From Lachnospiraceae bacterium (lineage in GTDB: Bacteria; Bacillota; Clostridia; Lachnospirales; Lachnospiraceae), in assembly GCA_902362715.1 (NCBI GenBank), contig CABIXN010000009.1, positions 1 to 64,000 of the forward strand: 64,000 nt of DNA, given 5' to 3'. The notes below the pieces were generated by a model that worked only from the letters and a program-made list of their open reading frames with translations, searched no databases and was not told the origin of the DNA. The position numbers were made by a program, and so were the translations under genes. Below are positions 38,237-46,521 of this stretch, piece by piece. Positions within the stretch are counted from its first letter, which is position 1. Each line of letters begins with the position of its first letter.

Positions 38237-39205
38237 TCAGCTTTCCTCCAGCAGCCCCTGAACCATCTCCCGGTATCTTGTCATCTGCACTCTTTCATCT
38301 TCTTTAATACTGAAATGGTGTCCTTCGTATTCTGCCGCAATATATCCTTCGTATCCCGATTCCTTAATATATTTCATCAGTACATCCTGAGGGATACAGC
38401 TGTCTTTTTTATCCTCCCCCAGATAATAAAACTTTCCATGAATCATATGAGCGTATGGGAGCATCTTAAGGAGATCTTCGGGGTCTGACGGACAGCCGTT
38501 TTTCTCATAAAATTCTTCCGCATACATGTTTTCCCTCTCATTTAATTCCAGGTCCTTTACCGTATCCATCTTAAGTTTCAGATCCCACCGCGCCAGAATC
38601 TGTTCTATTTTTTCCCGCCGGCATTCTTTATCGTTCACCGCCTGTTCAATATGCAGTGGATGGGGATACCTCTGAAAGATACTCATATCCGGCACGATTC
38701 CAAGCCAGCCTTCTGATGATTTCATAATCTCCAGATAGTTCTGCCAGAGGGGGAGATGAATATTGTGTGGAAAATGAATTTCAATGGCAAGCTTTACCCC
38801 CATCTTCTTACAGAAGGGCTGCATTTTGGCAAAGATTTCCGGGGAGATGGACTGCTGGGTCTTTACACAGGAAAACCCGGCCTTTTTGGCATAAACAATA
38901 TCGTTTCTGGTAAATTCAATAATTTCTTCCCGATTCAAGTCCCGGTCATGGCGCATTCCCATATCAATATAGGCCTCCCAGCTCACCGGATCCATCTCAT
39001 ATTTTTTCATACTGTCCCGGAGGGCAGACAGCCATTCATCCGGAATATCCGGATATCCTCTGGCAAACTGCGACGCTACCACAGTAACCCCGGTAAAACC
39101 ATTATCTTTTGCCTCTTTGATCAGCGCATCCATATTTTTTTCCTTTGTAAAAAACAATTTTGCATAACTGTAAAGACACGCTCCGATCTTAATTTTCTGA
39201 CTCAT
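38237..39205 (-). CDS. C-glycoside deglycosidase alpha subunit-like TIM-barrel protein (DgpC/DfgA type)
   Basis: 322 residues from MSQKIKIGACLYSY, preceded by GGAGGTG. The sugar-isomerase-type barrel has all ligands: KLAIEIHFPHN (Glu, His), LGIVPDMSIF (Asp), HMIHGKFYYLGED (His) and IAAEYEGHH (Glu). The KLAIEIH and GIVPDMSIF motifs, and pairing with the small DUF6379 protein encoded 14 bases upstream, match DgpC/DfgA/CarC, which with a beta subunit cleave the C-C bond of 3-oxo-C-glycosides in a metal-dependent reaction. Whether the substrate here is a C- or O-glycoside is not decided by sequence. Confidence 0.75.
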   Translation of the reverse strand: MSQKIKIGACLYSYAKLFFTKEKNMDALIKEAKDNGFTGVTVVASQFARGYPDIPDEWLSALRDSMKKYEMDPVSWEAYIDMGMRHDRDLNREEIIEFTRNDIVYAKKAGFSCVKTQQSISPEIFAKMQPFCKKMGVKLAIEIHFPHNIHLPLWQNYLEIMKSSEGWLGIVPDMSIFQRYPHPLHIEQAVNDKECRREKIEQILARWDLKLKMDTVKDLELNERENMYAEEFYEKNGCPSDPEDLLKMLPYAHMIHGKFYYLGEDKKDSCIPQDVLMKYIKESGYEGYIAAEYEGHHFSIKEDERVQMTRYREMVQGLLEES

Positions 39206-39219
39206 TTTGTTACACCTCC

Positions 39220-39636
39220 TTATCTCAGCGCCAGCCGCCTTACACAATCCCTGGTATTTACCATATAGTTTCCAAAGTATCCTGTATAAGGTACTTTATA
39301 GGTCATTTCTACCCGGACCTGATACTCCCCTGCCTTTGGGGGGGCTTCTGTCAGCACCCTTAAAACCGCCTTATCCCCGGTAAACCAGTATTCCTTATAT
39401 GCATACGAAACCTCCTCCATCCGGTACCAGGTTCCGTTTACCAGAATCCTTAACCAGCTTTCCGGAATTTCAGCTCCATCCAAAAACACCCGCAGTTTTT
39501 CTACATTGCACAGAAAGCTTCCCCGGTAGGTAGGAAAGGTCAGCTTCATTTCATACCCCAGTTTCTGATCTTCTGTGCCGTAATACTGCATGTCTTCGTT
39601 ACAGATCATATATTCGCTAAAGGCTGTAAAATCCAT
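39220..39636 (-). CDS. C-glycoside deglycosidase beta subunit-like protein (DUF6379, DgpB/DfgB type)
   Basis: 138 residues from MDFTAFSEYMICN, with GGAGGAG before the ATG. An all-beta protein (GYEMKLTFPTYRGSFLCNVE, LRVFLDGAEIPESWLRILVNG, YWFTGDKAVLRVL, EYQVRVEMTYKVPYTGYFGN) lacking a signal peptide. Size, the RG-S-x-Cys-NVE and F-DG-E-IP motifs and the C-terminal Y-x-x-PY match the C-glycoside deglycosidase beta-subunit domain. In known complexes it packs on the TIM-barrel alpha subunit and shapes the active site. It is encoded directly before the alpha-like gene in one operon, as in known loci. Confidence 0.75.
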   Translation of the reverse strand: MDFTAFSEYMICNEDMQYYGTEDQKLGYEMKLTFPTYRGSFLCNVEKLRVFLDGAEIPESWLRILVNGTWYRMEEVSYAYKEYWFTGDKAVLRVLTEAPPKAGEYQVRVEMTYKVPYTGYFGNYMVNTRDCVRRLALR

Positions 39637-39658
39637 AATATCTCCTCCTTTTTTTCTA

Positions 39659-41386
39659 TCACGATTTCCTTCCCGGAACCCATGGAACAGTGAGATAAGA
39701 AGCCTTATCTCCGCCTGTGTAAATAAATGCCTTTCCACGATTTACACTGGCCGCCGGTTCAAGATCCGGCCATTCCTCTTTATTTATCTCATAACCAGAA
39801 ATTATGCACTGCATTTTCTGGCCCTTTTCGTAAATCATCCCCACAGGCCAGAGAGGAATATCTACTCTCACCGGCCGGCCCGGCACTAATTTTTCAGTGT
39901 GGCGAAAGGTTAAATACGGCTTGCTTTCCGTTGAAAGCTCTGCGTCTGTTTCCCTTAAGGATGCCCGCAGTCTTCCGCAGGGCGTGTACTGGGGAGAGCC
40001 TTCAAATCCGCTGAAGGGAGCCCCGTACACAACCGGAGGCATCAGGTTATCATGCGCATCTGCTTTCAGCACGTAAACAAACAAATCCAGATCATGGGCC
40101 GACTCTGTTTCCACCCAGAGATGAGCGGCAAAATATCCTGTTGTTTCTGTTGTTGCATCCATAGTCATAGAAAATACCAGCTGATCTTTTCGATTATCAC
40201 TTCTGTATCCCTGCTTTGTTTCTGATACAGGCTTTTCCTCTGTAAGACAGTGCTTCTCATTGTCCAGATATATCTTTTTATATTCTGTATCCGGCAGTGG
40301 AAACTTTTCTTCCGGACGATTGACAATATCCTTTCCCCCCGGATTTAATACGCTTAAACGAACCGGCGGCGTTTTAATCCACTTGTTATCTATGGATTTC
40401 AGATAGCAGTCAAAAAAGAGTTTCAGATCTTCCTGATATTCATACAAATCAGACCATTCATGGGTATTATGTATCCTCAGCCATTTAGCAGAAGAACCAA
40501 TCCGCTCAAAGGCTTCCAGAGTTCCATAGGTATGAAACTTGCTGATATAGCTTCCCACAATATATGCCGGTACGGTAATGTCTTCCAGCCTGATCCGCTT
40601 ATCCTCCCAATATGCATTCATCAGAGGATATTTCTCTGACATGGCCGCCATGTTTTCATAATAGGTAAAGCCTTCTTTTTCCCGGTCAATCCGCTGCTGA
40701 AATCCAAAATTGGGAATTCCGCCGCACATACTGGTCTGCCGGTACACATCATTAAATCCTTCCCAGGGTGCAATGGCCGCTAAATGGGGAGGTCTCACAG
40801 AGGCTGTCAGAAACTGCGCAACTGCAAGATAAGAGTTTCCGGACATTCCAACTTTTCCGCTGCACCAGGGCTGCTTGGCTGCCCATTCTATAATGTCATA
40901 TCCGTCTAACGCCTCAGCCGTGCCAAAGGAAACATTATCCCCGCCGCTGTAATAAGTCCCTCTGGCGTCAGGCTGTACTACCGCATACCCGGCCGGCACC
41001 CAGAAACCCGGATCTGGCCCCTCCTGCTTTTGCAGCCCGGAAAGAGCTCCATCGGGCACGCCCCAGGGCAGATGCAGACTGTGCACATGTTTTCCATAGG
41101 GGCTGTATGCTACAACCGCCGGAACCGCTTCTTTACCGGCGGGCCGGATTACATCAGTGAATATCACTGTTCCGTCTCTTAATTCCACAGGGAGATCCTT
41201 TTCCAGTATCATATCGCAGGCAAGAGGCTTTGATTCCTTCGTAATACGGCTTCCTTTTTTTAAGAATACAGTCTCCCGCTTTACCCCCGGATGCTGTTCC
41301 TTAGGATAAACCTGATGAGGATCAAAAATCACCTCTATCTGCTCTTTTCCAAATTGCTTTTTTACATATTTCCGTTTTCTAATCAT
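39659..41386 (-). CDS. CocE/NonD-family alpha/beta hydrolase
   Basis: 575 residues of the Peptidase S15 fold. The N-terminal domain has VELRDGTVIFTDVIRP, PAVVAYSPYGKH, VVQPDARGTYYSGG and the nucleophile motif GKVGMSGNSYLAVAQF (Ser in GxSGNSY, about residue 180). The His is likely in LRIHNTHEWSDLY. The C-terminal jelly roll (YFAAHLWVETESAHDLDLFVYV) is the X-Pro dipeptidyl-peptidase C-domain. Members hydrolyse esters or peptides such as cocaine, glutaryl-7-ACA or X-Pro peptides. No signal peptide. Its place between the importer and deglycosidase-like genes suggests de-esterification of imported acylated glycosides; this is inference. Confidence 0.88.
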   Translation of the reverse strand: MIRKRKYVKKQFGKEQIEVIFDPHQVYPKEQHPGVKRETVFLKKGSRITKESKPLACDMILEKDLPVELRDGTVIFTDVIRPAGKEAVPAVVAYSPYGKHVHSLHLPWGVPDGALSGLQKQEGPDPGFWVPAGYAVVQPDARGTYYSGGDNVSFGTAEALDGYDIIEWAAKQPWCSGKVGMSGNSYLAVAQFLTASVRPPHLAAIAPWEGFNDVYRQTSMCGGIPNFGFQQRIDREKEGFTYYENMAAMSEKYPLMNAYWEDKRIRLEDITVPAYIVGSYISKFHTYGTLEAFERIGSSAKWLRIHNTHEWSDLYEYQEDLKLFFDCYLKSIDNKWIKTPPVRLSVLNPGGKDIVNRPEEKFPLPDTEYKKIYLDNEKHCLTEEKPVSETKQGYRSDNRKDQLVFSMTMDATTETTGYFAAHLWVETESAHDLDLFVYVLKADAHDNLMPPVVYGAPFSGFEGSPQYTPCGRLRASLRETDAELSTESKPYLTFRHTEKLVPGRPVRVDIPLWPVGMIYEKGQKMQCIISGYEINKEEWPDLEPAASVNRGKAFIYTGGDKASYLTVPWVPGRKS

Positions 41387-41391
41387 GAAAA

Positions 41392-42402
41392 TTATTTCAC
41401 CTTCTGCGCTTTATTTTTCAGCATTTTATTTCTGATATGAGAACTCTGGACATCTATAAATACAGCGATGATAATCAGAAGTCCTTTTGCAATCAGCTGC
41501 CAGTTGGAATCTACATTTAAAAGATTCAGGCCGTTATTGATACATCCTACAATCAGACATCCCACAAAGGTTCCAACCATGCTTCCCTTCCCCCCGGAAA
41601 GCGGGGTGCCGCCAATAACTACAGCTGCAATGGCATCCATTTCCATGCCCTGTCCGGCGGAAGTCTGGGCGGAAGCGGCTCTTCCTGTGAGAATCAGCGC
41701 TGTTACAGCCGCGCAGATTCCCATAAAAATAAAAACTCCCATTTCCACCCGTTTGGTGTTTACGCCGCAGACCCTGGCGGCTTCTTTATTCCCTCCAATG
41801 GCAAGGGCATTTCTGCCAAAGGTTGTCTTTTTAATCAGAAGGGTTCCAAAGGCTACCATAACCAGCATCATAATCACCGGCACCGGTATCGGTCCCGCAT
41901 GACCCTGTCCAATGGATTTAAACCATTCCGGAATCCCGGTTACCGAAGAATTGTTGCAGGCCAGATAATTGACTCCCTCGAAAATAGACATAGTAGCAAT
42001 TGTGGCGATAAAAAACGGCAGTCCCACTTTGCTGATCAGCAGACCATTTAAAAGCCCGGCTAAAAGTCCGATTCCAAGTGCAAGCACTACAATGAAAACC
42101 GCCGGCATGGCTGTTTTTGTAGCTAAAAGAGCCGCGAAAGTTCCTATCATGCCAACCATAGTACCTACTGACAAATCAATGCTTCCACTGGCCACTACCA
42201 GTGTAAATCCGATTCCAAGTGTAGTAGACGCACAGATCTGCCGCAGAACATTTGTGAGATTTCTTGTGGTTAAAAACGCATCGGAAACGCAGCTTAATAC
42301 AATAAAAATTCCCAGAAAGATTAAAATACATTTATAATCTCCAACCAATGCCCGCCAGACAATATTTATTTTCTGTGAAAATGTACTTTTTGTATCTGTC
42401 AT
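41392..42402 (-). CDS. RbsC-type sugar ABC transporter permease
   Basis: 336 residues with about nine hydrophobic segments and the BPD_transp_2 signatures LVVASGSIDLSVGTMVG and IAAVVIGGTPLSGGKGSMVG. Forms the membrane channel for the cognate binding protein and ATPase encoded just upstream. It follows the binding-protein gene after 82 bases that hold a strong hairpin without a T-run, and precedes the hydrolase gene by 5 bases. Confidence 0.93.
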   Translation of the reverse strand: MTDTKSTFSQKINIVWRALVGDYKCILIFLGIFIVLSCVSDAFLTTRNLTNVLRQICASTTLGIGFTLVVASGSIDLSVGTMVGMIGTFAALLATKTAMPAVFIVVLALGIGLLAGLLNGLLISKVGLPFFIATIATMSIFEGVNYLACNNSSVTGIPEWFKSIGQGHAGPIPVPVIMMLVMVAFGTLLIKKTTFGRNALAIGGNKEAARVCGVNTKRVEMGVFIFMGICAAVTALILTGRAASAQTSAGQGMEMDAIAAVVIGGTPLSGGKGSMVGTFVGCLIVGCINNGLNLLNVDSNWQLIAKGLLIIIAVFIDVQSSHIRNKMLKNKAQKVK

Positions 42403-42422
42403 TCTTTTATACTCCTATACAG

Positions 42423-42451
42423 TTACAGCGACAGGATTCCTGCCGCTGTAA
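42423..42451. other. Stable intra-operon hairpin between binding-protein and permease genes
   Basis: A 13-bp stem (42423-42435 with 42439-42451, one wobble) closes a 3-base loop. No T-run follows on the minus strand. Such hairpins downstream of substrate-binding-protein genes usually stabilise the upstream mRNA, giving more binding protein than permease. Confidence 0.8.
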
Positions 42452-42484
42452 ACATCATCCCGCAATACAAACTGATTTTTGCAT

Positions 42485-43501
42485 TTATTTTACATACTCA
42501 TCAATATTGCTGCTGTCCACAATATAAGTTACTTCTTTTGATATATCAGTTGTTTTCTCAAATGTTTTGTCAGAAGCAACGGCAATTGCCAGATTCAGGC
42601 CATTCTCGGCAATAATATCAAAATCAAATCCGATGGTTGCTGATTCCAGCCCGTCTTTGATTCCCTGAAGTCCTGTCTGTGTGGCATCCATGCCAAGAGA
42701 TACCATTTTTACATTGGCTGATGCACATGCCTGCATAGCCCCCATTACCATTTCATCATTTGCGCTGACTACACAGTTCATTTCCGGATATGTCTGCATC
42801 CAGTCTTCCATCTGAGACAGCGCTGTATCCGCAGAAAAATTGCAATACTGCATTTCCAGTAACTTTGCCCGGTCTTTATAAGCTTCATCCTCAAATAATG
42901 TACAAAGTCCTTCGTAGCGCTCTGTCATCTGTTTCACACCCTGGGCGCCGTTAATATAACCAACATTTAAAGTAACATCCTTATTCTCATCCAGATACTT
43001 TTTCAGCCAGTCTGCCTGTGCCACACCAGCTCCATAATGATCAATAGTAAGCAGGCTTGCGGTATAGTCTTCATAATTAATGCCAAATCCGAAATCAATC
43101 ACAGGAATTTCAGCTGATGTACAGGCTTCAAAAGCCGGAACAGAGCCGTCAGAATCCACTGCCTGTATGCAGATAACATCCGGATTTCTGGCAATCAGGC
43201 TGTCAACGTCGGATAACTGTGTATCCACATCCAGATTAGCATTGGTAAAGAAATACTCAATGGTATACGGATTGCTGTCATCTTTATTATAGGCTTCAAT
43301 TAGTTCTTCTGTTTTTTCCCACCATCCGGTCATAGCCTCATCCAGAGAACGAAAAGCAAAACCAATGGTGAGGGCTTCTTTTCCGGCCCCGCCTTCTTTC
43401 GACGAACCATTGCCGCCTTCCTGTTTCCCACAGGCTGCCATAGATAAAATCAATACTGCCGCCAGTCCCACACACAATAATTTCTTTAATACCTTCTTCA
43501 T
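42485..43501 (-). CDS. Sugar ABC transporter substrate-binding lipoprotein (RbsB type)
   Basis: 338 residues. A lipoprotein signal (MKKVLKKLLCVGLAAVLILS, then MAACG) places Cys about 24 as the lipidated residue, followed by a Gly/Ser/Glu linker. The type I periplasmic-binding fold follows (TIGFAFRSLDEAMTGWWEK, DVICIQAVDSDGSVPAFEAC, GYINGAQGVKQMTERYEG, CVVSANDEMVMGAMQAC). It binds the transported ligand at the outer face of the membrane; ligands of this family are pentoses, hexoses, inositols and glycosides. Several aromatic residues at the site do not fix the ligand. Confidence 0.93.
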   Translation of the reverse strand: MKKVLKKLLCVGLAAVLILSMAACGKQEGGNGSSKEGGAGKEALTIGFAFRSLDEAMTGWWEKTEELIEAYNKDDSNPYTIEYFFTNANLDVDTQLSDVDSLIARNPDVICIQAVDSDGSVPAFEACTSAEIPVIDFGFGINYEDYTASLLTIDHYGAGVAQADWLKKYLDENKDVTLNVGYINGAQGVKQMTERYEGLCTLFEDEAYKDRAKLLEMQYCNFSADTALSQMEDWMQTYPEMNCVVSANDEMVMGAMQACASANVKMVSLGMDATQTGLQGIKDGLESATIGFDFDIIAENGLNLAIAVASDKTFEKTTDISKEVTYIVDSSNIDEYVK

Positions 43502-43524
43502 TTTTTTCCTCCTTATTTGTTGTT

Positions 43525-45072
43525 TTATTCATCACATGCCTTATAGTTCAGACACTTTTGACCTGTTTTAACCCGTTCCTCAGAAACACCAAATGCATAC
43601 TGGAGCAGATCATCTGCCGAAAGTCCCTCACGGTTTTCTTCCATATGTACAATCTGTCCATTTCTGACTACTGCAATGGTGTCGCTCATACCCAGGATTT
43701 CCGGCATCTCAGAGGATACCATAAGAATAGCAAGCCCCTCATTTCTGGCCAGATCATTCATAATTTTGTAAATTTCTGACTTCGCACCCACATCTATCCC
43801 TCTTGTAGGTTCATCCAGAATCAGAATTTCAGGATTATTTAACAGCCACCTGGCCAGAATTACTTTCTGCTGGTTTCCTCCGGATAAAGAAGCAATAGGG
43901 TCTGAAAATGAGGCTTTTTTTACATGCAGCTTTTCTGATATCTGCTCACAATCCCAAAGCTCCTTCCTGCTGTTCATAAAACCGGCCCTGGCATACTCTT
44001 TAATTCTGGGCAGCGTAATATTTGTGGATATGCTCATGGACTGTAAGATTCCCATTCTGAGCCGGTCCTCCGTTACCATGGCAATTCCCTGGGCAATGGC
44101 ATCTTTGGGACTGGTAATTTTTATTTCCTGATCATTGATATATATCTTCCCGGACCGGATGGGATCAATCCCGAAAATGGCCCGCATAATCTCGGAACGT
44201 CCCGCTCCCATCAGTCCGCAGAGCCCTAAGATTTCTCCTGCCCGCACCTCAAAAGATACATTTGAAAATCCGTCTCCGCAGAGGTTTTCCACCCGGATTT
44301 TAACTTTTCCTTTTTCGAACTGATCCTTTATGTAAACATCATCTATTTCTCTGCCGGCAATAAGTCCGATCAGTTGATCCATAGTGATCTCTCTACAGGA
44401 TTTCGTGGCCACAAACTGTCCGTTTCTCATAATTGTCATGTTGTCACAGATTTCAAACAGTTCCTCTAATTTGTGGGATATAAAAATAACCGCGGTTCCT
44501 TTTTTTACAAGATCCCGGACAATGCCATGAAGCAGCAAAATCTCCTGGTCGGCCAGAGCGGATGTGGGCTCATCCATTACGATAATATCAGCGTCATAGG
44601 ATACCGCTCTTGCCAGCTCGATCAGCTGCATATTTGCCACCGACAGACTGCTGACATAGGCAGAAGGATCCACTGAAATATTCAGCCGTTCCAGCAGCTC
44701 TTTTGTCTTCCGGTTCATCAATCCGGTGTCAATGACTCCGGCCTTTGCAAACTTTCCTTCCCTTCCCATCCAGATATTCTCTGCAACAGTAAATGTCTGA
44801 ACAAGATTCAGTTCCTGATGGATCATGGAAATTCCCGCATTTAAAGCATCGTGTGGAGATTTAAACGCCGTTTCCCTGCCTTTGTAAATAATCTCACCTT
44901 CATCCTTCTGATAAATACCTAGCAGACATTTCATCAGGGTAGATTTTCCTGCTCCGTTTTCGCCAATCAGCGCATGAATTTCTCCTCTATGCACAGTCAG
45001 ACTGACCTGATCAAGAGCTACCACTCCCGGAAAACGCTTTGTAATTTTTTTCATCTCCAATACAGCTTCCAT
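43525..45072 (-). CDS. RbsA-type sugar ABC transporter ATP-binding protein
   Basis: 515 residues with two fused nucleotide-binding domains. The first has Walker A GENGAGKSTLMKCL, signature LSVANMQLIELARA and Walker B DIIVMDEPTSAL. The second has the degenerate Walker A GLMGAGRSEIMRAIFG typical of RbsA/MglA, signature LSGGNQQKVILARWL and ILILDEPTRGID. It energises import together with the two genes downstream. First gene of the eight-gene minus-strand operon running to 36782. Confidence 0.95.
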   Translation of the reverse strand: MEAVLEMKKITKRFPGVVALDQVSLTVHRGEIHALIGENGAGKSTLMKCLLGIYQKDEGEIIYKGRETAFKSPHDALNAGISMIHQELNLVQTFTVAENIWMGREGKFAKAGVIDTGLMNRKTKELLERLNISVDPSAYVSSLSVANMQLIELARAVSYDADIIVMDEPTSALADQEILLLHGIVRDLVKKGTAVIFISHKLEELFEICDNMTIMRNGQFVATKSCREITMDQLIGLIAGREIDDVYIKDQFEKGKVKIRVENLCGDGFSNVSFEVRAGEILGLCGLMGAGRSEIMRAIFGIDPIRSGKIYINDQEIKITSPKDAIAQGIAMVTEDRLRMGILQSMSISTNITLPRIKEYARAGFMNSRKELWDCEQISEKLHVKKASFSDPIASLSGGNQQKVILARWLLNNPEILILDEPTRGIDVGAKSEIYKIMNDLARNEGLAILMVSSEMPEILGMSDTIAVVRNGQIVHMEENREGLSADDLLQYAFGVSEERVKTGQKCLNYKACDE

Positions 45073-45098
45073 GTCATCCCTCTTTCATTTTTATGATT

Positions 45099-45111
45099 AT
45101 TTACTGTAAAT
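45099..45111. promoter_or_regulatory. ATTTAC-T-GTAAAT palindrome, putative operator
   Basis: Six-base perfect arms around one base, between the -10 box and the rbsA-like start codon, containing the TGTAAAT half-site shared with the other island operon. Confidence 0.4.
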
Positions 45112-45123
45112 TTTCATATCATT

Positions 45124-45151
45124 ATTATAACACAAATCTTGTTTTGGTCAA
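45124..45151 (-). promoter_or_regulatory. Promoter of the transporter/deglycosidase operon
   Basis: Minus strand TTGACC (45146-45151), 16 bases, TATAAT (45124-45129), about 50 bases before the ATPase start. Confidence 0.8.
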
Positions 45152-45164
45152 TAAGATTTGTGTT
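45129..45164. promoter_or_regulatory. 12-bp inverted repeat spanning the -35 region
   Basis: AACACAAATCTT (45129-45140) and AAGATTTGTGTT (45153-45164) are exact reverse complements, 12 bases apart, and enclose the -35 box, touching the -10. Position and symmetry fit a repressor operator. The half-sites differ from the TGTAAATTT motif, so a second regulator is possible. Confidence 0.6.
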
Positions 45165-45251
45165 TTTTGTAAATATAGTCTATTATTTTCAATATTTTTT
45201 ATATAATTTAAATAATTTTTCTTTCACATCATTGCTTTATTAAAGGGTTTT

Positions 45252-45271
45252 AAAATGTAAATTTACATTTT
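45252..45271. promoter_or_regulatory. 20-bp perfect palindrome upstream of the transporter operon
   Basis: AAAATGTAAATTTACATTTT is fully self-complementary and contains TGTAAATTT and TTTACA. It lies about 100 bases upstream of the -35. Possible distal operator of the LacI protein. Confidence 0.5.
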
Positions 45272-45303
45272 CTGGTATTTCAAACATTTGATTTAGAAAG
45301 CAC

Positions 45304-45469
45304 AAAAAAGAATCCTGCCACGGCAGGATTCTCCGCCTGCGGCGGGTTGCGCAAGCAACATGATTCCACTCTGCCGCAGTGCGATCATCAGCGGAGCGTT
45401 TTTTTGCTCTATAGGAATCGCTACTTTTCAGCTTTATCACAACACGGTATTTCCTAAAGAGCAAAAAAA
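45304..45469. repeat. Structured intergenic repeat, copy B
   Basis: Full copy: M1 hairpin GAATCCTGC-CACG-GCAGGATTC, M2 with outer CTCCGC/GCGGAG, inner CTGCGGCGG/CTGCCGCAG (one C-to-T change giving a G-U wobble on the plus strand) and apical GTTGC-GCAA-GCAAC, then M3 with CTCTATAGGAA/TTCCTAAAGAG arms. Lies between the foldase stop and the transporter operon promoter. A 7-T run instead of 6 T breaks the reading frame that is open in copies A and C, so it is not coding. Confidence 0.92.
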
Positions 45470-45518
45470 GAAGCCAAATAACTTCAGCTCCTTTTTCATT
45501 TCTTTCACTTTTTACTTT

Positions 45519-46490
45519 TTATTCTTCTAGAGTATTCTCTCCGCCAAAATATTTTTCAAAGACAGTAAAAAAACTTCCGGTTTTTAACTCTCCGCTGGTG
45601 TCAAGCTCTACATTCTTCCAGATCTCCTCATTGAATCTGGAATCCGCTTCCTTTACATATGTATCATAGGTGCTGTTCACCGCAGCTTCCATTCTGCTCT
45701 TTAATACTTTCTCTTTATTCTTTTCGGTAAGCTCTGCGTCATAACTTTTCACACATCGGAAAATATAATAACCGTTATCTTCCGCTGTAATCCCACTGAT
45801 TTGATTGTCCTTTAATGCAAAAATATCTTCCTGGTTTTCTTCCTCTAACTGGCTTTTGTCCAGATTAATATCTGTTTTTGCAGCCTCATTGTAAGAAGAC
45901 GCCAGCTGCGCAAAATCCTCTCCGTTATCCAGCTGCTGCTTTATTTTCTTTGCGGTGTCCTCCGATTTTACAAAAATCTGCTGGGCTTTCATAACCTGTG
46001 CCTCTGCGTCGCTGACTTCCTGATCTATGTTTTCTGTCAGCGACTGATAGGTCATCTGGGCAGCGGCATATCTTTCATACAAATCCGTCAGTTCCTTTTC
46101 TGAAATACCAAAATATTTCTTTTCCGCATCATTCAGCGTTTTATAATACTCCTTTGCCGCATCCTCTGCCTGGCTCATCTGCGCTTCCGTAAGCGTAAGC
46201 CCCTTATCTTTGGCAATCAGATCCATAGTATAAATCTCCGCCAGCTTTGTCACCGTGAGATTTTTTATGTAAACCTCCAGTTTTTCCTTCTGATCAGATT
46301 CCCATAGATTCACCCCGTACAGGTCCGCATACTGATTCTGATAATTTACCAGAAATACTTTGGCTTCCGACACTGTACAGGCCTCTTTATCAATCTTAAA
46401 TACATTCTTTTTTCCAATACCGCATCCCGTCAGCGCTGCTGCAGTTAAAACCGCCGCAGCGCCCCATGTAATCCATTGTTTTACTTTCAT
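45519..46490 (-). CDS. SurA/PrsA-like peptidyl-prolyl isomerase lipoprotein
   Basis: 323 residues from MKVKQWITWGAA. A lipoprotein signal ends in LTGCG, placing it on the outer face of the membrane. A SurA_N-like helical region follows (DLYGVNLWESDQKEKLEVYI, LIAKDKGLTLTEAQMSQAED), then a parvulin-like domain (AQQIFVKSEDTAKKIKQQL, GEDFAQLASSYNEAAKTD, DNGYYIFRCVKSYDAELTEKN). It assists folding of exported proteins. Ends an operon with addB, addA, maf and a small gene. Repeat copy B follows directly. Confidence 0.85.
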   Translation of the reverse strand: MKVKQWITWGAAAVLTAAALTGCGIGKKNVFKIDKEACTVSEAKVFLVNYQNQYADLYGVNLWESDQKEKLEVYIKNLTVTKLAEIYTMDLIAKDKGLTLTEAQMSQAEDAAKEYYKTLNDAEKKYFGISEKELTDLYERYAAAQMTYQSLTENIDQEVSDAEAQVMKAQQIFVKSEDTAKKIKQQLDNGEDFAQLASSYNEAAKTDINLDKSQLEEENQEDIFALKDNQISGITAEDNGYYIFRCVKSYDAELTEKNKEKVLKSRMEAAVNSTYDTYVKEADSRFNEEIWKNVELDTSGELKTGSFFTVFEKYFGGENTLEE

Positions 46491-46521
46491 TTCAGCAATT
46501 CCTTTTCTAACTCTGCTGTTA

